NCBI GenBank assembly: GCA_017404125.1
Contig: JAFRCZ010000143.1
Coordinates: 1 to 7,605, forward strand
Direction: 5' to 3'
DNA from: Methanobrevibacter sp.
GTDB taxonomy: Archaea > Methanobacteriota > Methanobacteria > Methanobacteriales > Methanobacteriaceae
Length of the DNA: 7,605 bases
The first letter of the stretch is position 1. Each line of letters opens with the position of its first letter. The translations under genes and the position numbers were made by a program. Below the pieces are notes generated by a model. The model was not told where the DNA came from. It saw only the letters and a program-made list of their open reading frames with translations, and did not search any database. Below, in pieces: positions 5,103 to 7,605 of this stretch.

Positions 5103-6755
5103 TTATTTTGCTGGAATGATGATAGATCTTTCACCTGCAGGTTCGAATTCTCTTAAAGCACCTTTAGCAAATTCTGCTCTGACTTTAGTGAAGTCGAATG
5201 GCAAGTTCTTGTCAGCAAATGCAATTTTTACGAGAGGGTTAACTGCAAATGCGTCTCCACGAGCACTGTGAGGTGCTTGTGCGATACCTGCGTATTCACC
5301 TTGGTGACCTACGTTCATTGCATAGTTAGGGTAGTTAGGACCTCTTAATTCAAGTGGTAAACCTTCGTCGTTTCTGATAGCGAATACGTTAGCTGCACCA
5401 CATTGATCTTGTAAGTCGTAACCGTAGAAACCTAATCTGGAATGTTGTTCTTTGTGTAAGTATTGTGCTAAGTACCATGCAGATAAACCAGTTTGTGCAT
5501 TACCAGTTGCGAATGCAGTGGAAATACCTGCAGCTGCGGAAATAACAGCAGCTCTTTGAGAACCACCGAAGTGGGTTTCAAGTAAAGCTGGGTATTCTTC
5601 GTATTGTTCTAATGAGTAGAATGCTACTTCAGAACCTACGTCAAGAACAGTGTCCATGTTGTTAGGTGCGGAACATAAGTCTCCGTATTTGTCTTCTACG
5701 TAATCTTTACCGAAGTAAGAGAAGTCGTCTAATACGTTATCGGTGTATGCTGCGGTAGCATATTGAGTAAATCCTACACCACCAGACATGTAAGATCCTA
5801 ACCAAATTTGGTCGTATAAAGCAGCACCTAAAGCTACTACTTCTAATGCGGATTCTACAGGGTCGTCGGTTACTCTGGTTGCTTGACAGATATCTGCCAT
5901 AAATCCGAATGGTACACCACCGAGTTCGTTACCTGCTCTTGCTCTTCTGATTGGTAAGTAAGTACCCATACCAATAACTTCTGCGTGTTTGGATGCGTAT
6001 GCGAAGTCACCAGTAGCACCTTCACCTGCACATTGTCCGTATGCGGAAATCATGGACATACCAATTTGCATAGCAGACCATCTGGAAGTGGTACCACCGT
6101 CACAAACTCTACCTACAACAGATGGAACTCTTACAATTTGCCAAATAGCTCCGCCTACTTCAGCTTTTAAAGCTTCAGCTTGTTCTTCTGGGAACTCTTT
6201 GTTGATGTCTAATACAAATGCAGGGTCAATTTCTGCTGCTAAGTCATCATCACCAGTGAATACTTTTACGTAGGAGTCGTCTACTAATAATGGGTTGGTT
6301 TCTACCATGTGTTCTTGTACTACAGCTGCACCAGGCATAGCGTGGTTTACAACTTCTAAGTAGTTGGTAATGGTTTCAGGAGTTACTTCCATACCTAACC
6401 TTTTTTCGAGTACGTTGTGAGCAGTGTTTAAACCTACGATTACAGTTTTTCTGATATCGTCCCAAGCTTGTTGCATTGCTGCGTTGTTGATAAAGTGTAA
6501 GTCGTCCCCTTCTACGAAAGTGTCAGTACCGGATAATTGGTAAGACATTAAAGCTCTTTGACCGAGTGGGTTACCAATGTCTGGGTTGTACATTGGGATT
6601 CCTCTTTTCTCAGCAATTGCTTTACCTTCGTTTACAAATTCAGTTTTTCTTTCAGATTGAGTCCAACCGCCCATATTATAGAAGGTAGTAGTTTTTTCTT
6701 CTGGAGCTTCTTTGAACTTTTTAGTCATTGCATCTAAGAATTTTTTGTCAGCCAT
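5103..6755 (-). CDS. mcrA: McrA, methyl-coenzyme M reductase alpha subunit
   Basis: Catalytic alpha subunit of the (alpha-beta-gamma)2 reductase that converts methyl-CoM and CoB to methane and CoM-S-S-CoB with the nickel cofactor F430. The protein has 550 residues, the full family length. Visible key residues, by family numbering: Gln147 (axial Ni ligand, in VVQEHMVE), the tyrosine of [10 protein letters not shown] (Y332 here, Tyr333 in Methanothermobacter) and Tyr444. Sites of known modification are also present: His257 (YASKHAEV), Arg271 (LPIRRARAG), Gln400 (GGSQRA), Gly445 (thioglycine, [11 protein letters not shown]), Asp450 and Cys452. Whether they are modified here is inference. The ATG at 6753-6755 follows AGGAGG (6765-6770, 9-nt gap), fused to the mcrG stop. 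It is the last gene of mcrBDCGA and is followed by a strong terminator. Confidence 0.99.
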   Translation of the reverse strand: MADKKFLDAMTKKFKEAPEEKTTTFYNMGGWTQSERKTEFVNEGKAIAEKRGIPMYNPDIGNPLGQRALMSYQLSGTDTFVEGDDLHFINNAAMQQAWDDIRKTVIVGLNTAHNVLEKRLGMEVTPETITNYLEVVNHAMPGAAVVQEHMVETNPLLVDDSYVKVFTGDDDLAAEIDPAFVLDINKEFPEEQAEALKAEVGGAIWQIVRVPSVVGRVCDGGTTSRWSAMQIGMSMISAYGQCAGEGATGDFAYASKHAEVIGMGTYLPIRRARAGNELGGVPFGFMADICQATRVTDDPVESALEVVALGAALYDQIWLGSYMSGGVGFTQYATAAYTDNVLDDFSYFGKDYVEDKYGDLCSAPNNMDTVLDVGSEVAFYSLEQYEEYPALLETHFGGSQRAAVISAAAGISTAFATGNAQTGLSAWYLAQYLHKEQHSRLGFYGYDLQDQCGAANVFAIRNDEGLPLELRGPNYPNYAMNVGHQGEYAGIAQAPHSARGDAFAVNPLVKIAFADKNLPFDFTKVRAEFAKGALREFEPAGERSIIIPAK

Positions 6756-6769
6756 TTTAATAAACCTCC

Positions 6770-7522
6770 TTAATATTCTGGGTTGTAACCAAATTGAGAT
6801 CTAGTAACGTGTATTTGTCTTAAGACAGTTACAGCGTCTTCATCATCTCTGTAAGCTTCACCATCACATCTGTAGATTGTGGTTTTAGCTCTTAAGGTTT
6901 CTTCATCTAATGGTTCACCTAATACTACAGGTTCGTCTAATTCACGACCAATTTGGTCTTTTACCATTTCTACGTTACCGGTTTCTTTGTTGAGTACTTG
7001 TCTTCTTAACATGTCGAACATTAAACCGTTTTCGTCGAGTCTTAAAGAGTGACCGTGTACACCTGCACCTCTGATTCCAGTACGTGCGGTATCAAAGTAT
7101 TCGTTTTCTAAAATTTCTTTGGAAATTTTTTCTAAGTCTCTTTCACGAGCTTCGATAATTTGTCTACCGGATAAAGTACCGGTATCGATTCCTCTGTATC
7201 TGTATACGTAGGATCTAGCTCTTAAGAAAGGTTGAGCTGGAGCAAAGTACATGGAGTCTACAAATTGGATGTATCTTACTCTGTCCCCTGCTTTTGCACC
7301 GTCAATAGGTTCTACAATTTCTCTAATAATGTCATCAGGTTCATCGAGTTCGTCGAGAGGTGGGTGTACGGATTTGTATTCTTCACCTGGAGCTCTGTGA
7401 CCTAATAATTTTACTACATCTTCATCAGATATTTCTCTTAAAACTTCTAACTCAACATCTGGGTTAGTGAATTTTCTTCTGTTTTCAGCTACCTGAGAAG
7501 TTCCTGGATAATATTGTGCCAT
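6770..7522 (-). CDS. mcrG: McrG, methyl-coenzyme M reductase gamma subunit
   Basis: Gamma subunit of methyl-CoM reductase; it helps form the substrate channel and F430 pocket with the alpha and beta subunits. The protein is 250 residues, matching the family (about 249), and starts [18 protein letters not shown]. Recognisable stretches are [19 protein letters not shown] (residues 40-58), [20 protein letters not shown] and [20 protein letters not shown], all typical of McrG. It is soluble, with no membrane segment. The ATG at 7520-7522 follows AGGAGAT (7531-7537), which lies in the last codons of mcrC, and starts 2 nt after the mcrC stop. The TAA stop supplies the first base of the mcrA ribosome-binding site, so the two subunits are probably translated in a coupled way. 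Confidence 0.98.
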   Translation of the reverse strand: MAQYYPGTSQVAENRRKFTNPDVELEVLREISDEDVVKLLGHRAPGEEYKSVHPPLDELDEPDDIIREIVEPIDGAKAGDRVRYIQFVDSMYFAPAQPFLRARSYVYRYRGIDTGTLSGRQIIEARERDLEKISKEILENEYFDTARTGIRGAGVHGHSLRLDENGLMFDMLRRQVLNKETGNVEMVKDQIGRELDEPVVLGEPLDEETLRAKTTIYRCDGEAYRDDEDAVTVLRQIHVTRSQFGYNPEY

Positions 7523-7524
7523 AA

Positions 7525-7605
7525 TTATGCATCTCCTAATGTTAATCTAACTTTTCTAATAATCTCATCTAATTTTTCTTGAGACACTGTTTGTCCCCTA
7601 ATAAC
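7525..7605 (-). CDS. mcrC: McrC, C-terminal end only
   Basis: The minus strand from the window edge is open to a TAA at 7525-7527 and gives 26 residues starting [16 protein letters not shown] and ending [10 protein letters not shown] charged helical tail of this kind directly before mcrG fits McrC, which family work links to a component needed for ATP-dependent activation of the reductase. The rest lies beyond 7605. The identification rests mainly on the mcrBDCGA gene order, since 26 residues are too few for an independent call. The last codons contain the mcrG ribosome-binding site. Confidence 0.85.
   Translation of the reverse strand, partial: VIRGQTVSQEKLDEIIRKVRLTLGDA

Noticed and set aside
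1..7605. Mobile elements, CRISPR arrays, tRNA or rRNA genes, defence genes
   Set aside because: None seen. The window is fully explained by mcr and mtr genes apart from the spacer, and no gene looks foreign or broken.

Overview
The window is a core energy-metabolism locus of a hydrogenotrophic methanogen. Every gene lies on the minus strand. Reading in the direction of transcription (high to low coordinates) it holds the tail of the methyl-coenzyme M reductase operon (end of mcrC, complete mcrG, complete mcrA), a 776-bp AT-rich intergenic stretch, and then the N5-methyl-tetrahydromethanopterin:coenzyme M methyltransferase operon mtrEDCBAFGH. The last gene, mtrH, is cut by the window edge after 115 residues. 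The order mcrBDCGA followed by mtrEDCBAFGH is typical of Methanobacteriales. The AT-rich spacer and the protein sequences look most like Methanobrevibacter; this genus call is recognition from memory, not a search. Linkage to mtr indicates the isotype I (mcr) reductase rather than mrt.

Functionally the two operons encode the last two steps of methanogenesis. Mtr, a membrane complex, moves the methyl group from tetrahydromethanopterin to coenzyme M through the corrinoid on MtrA and exports Na+. Mcr then reduces methyl-CoM with coenzyme B to methane and the heterodisulfide. All the McrA active-site and modification residues I checked, and the corrinoid-ligand histidine of MtrA, are intact. No gene looks broken.

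Layout: mtrH (1-345, partial), mtrG (361-612), mtrF (624-830), mtrA (847-1584), mtrB (1585-1905), mtrC (1920-2738), mtrD (2740-3441), mtrE (3454-4326), spacer (4327-5102), mcrA (5103-6755), mcrG (6770-7522), mcrC (7525-7605, partial). Gene junctions within each operon are 0-16 nt. Three carry a stop codon fused to the next Shine-Dalgarno (TAAGGAGG). Two start codons were set by ribosome-binding sites: mtrC at 2738 (not the TTG at 2753) and mtrF at 830 (not 854).

The genes are ordinary core genes, and I see no undescribed multi-gene system. The least explained DNA is the mcr-mtr spacer. It starts with a two-tier hairpin plus T-run that should end the mcr transcript. It then contains several TATA-like elements, two perfect palindromes, a cluster of TTTAGTCCATT repeats that could form alternative hairpins, and a perfect 9-bp stem-loop shortly before mtrE. 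Together these suggest separate promoter and leader control of mtr. On the protein side, the four single-span Mtr subunits (A, B, F, G) all share one G-x7-G-x3-G pattern at the start of their membrane helix.
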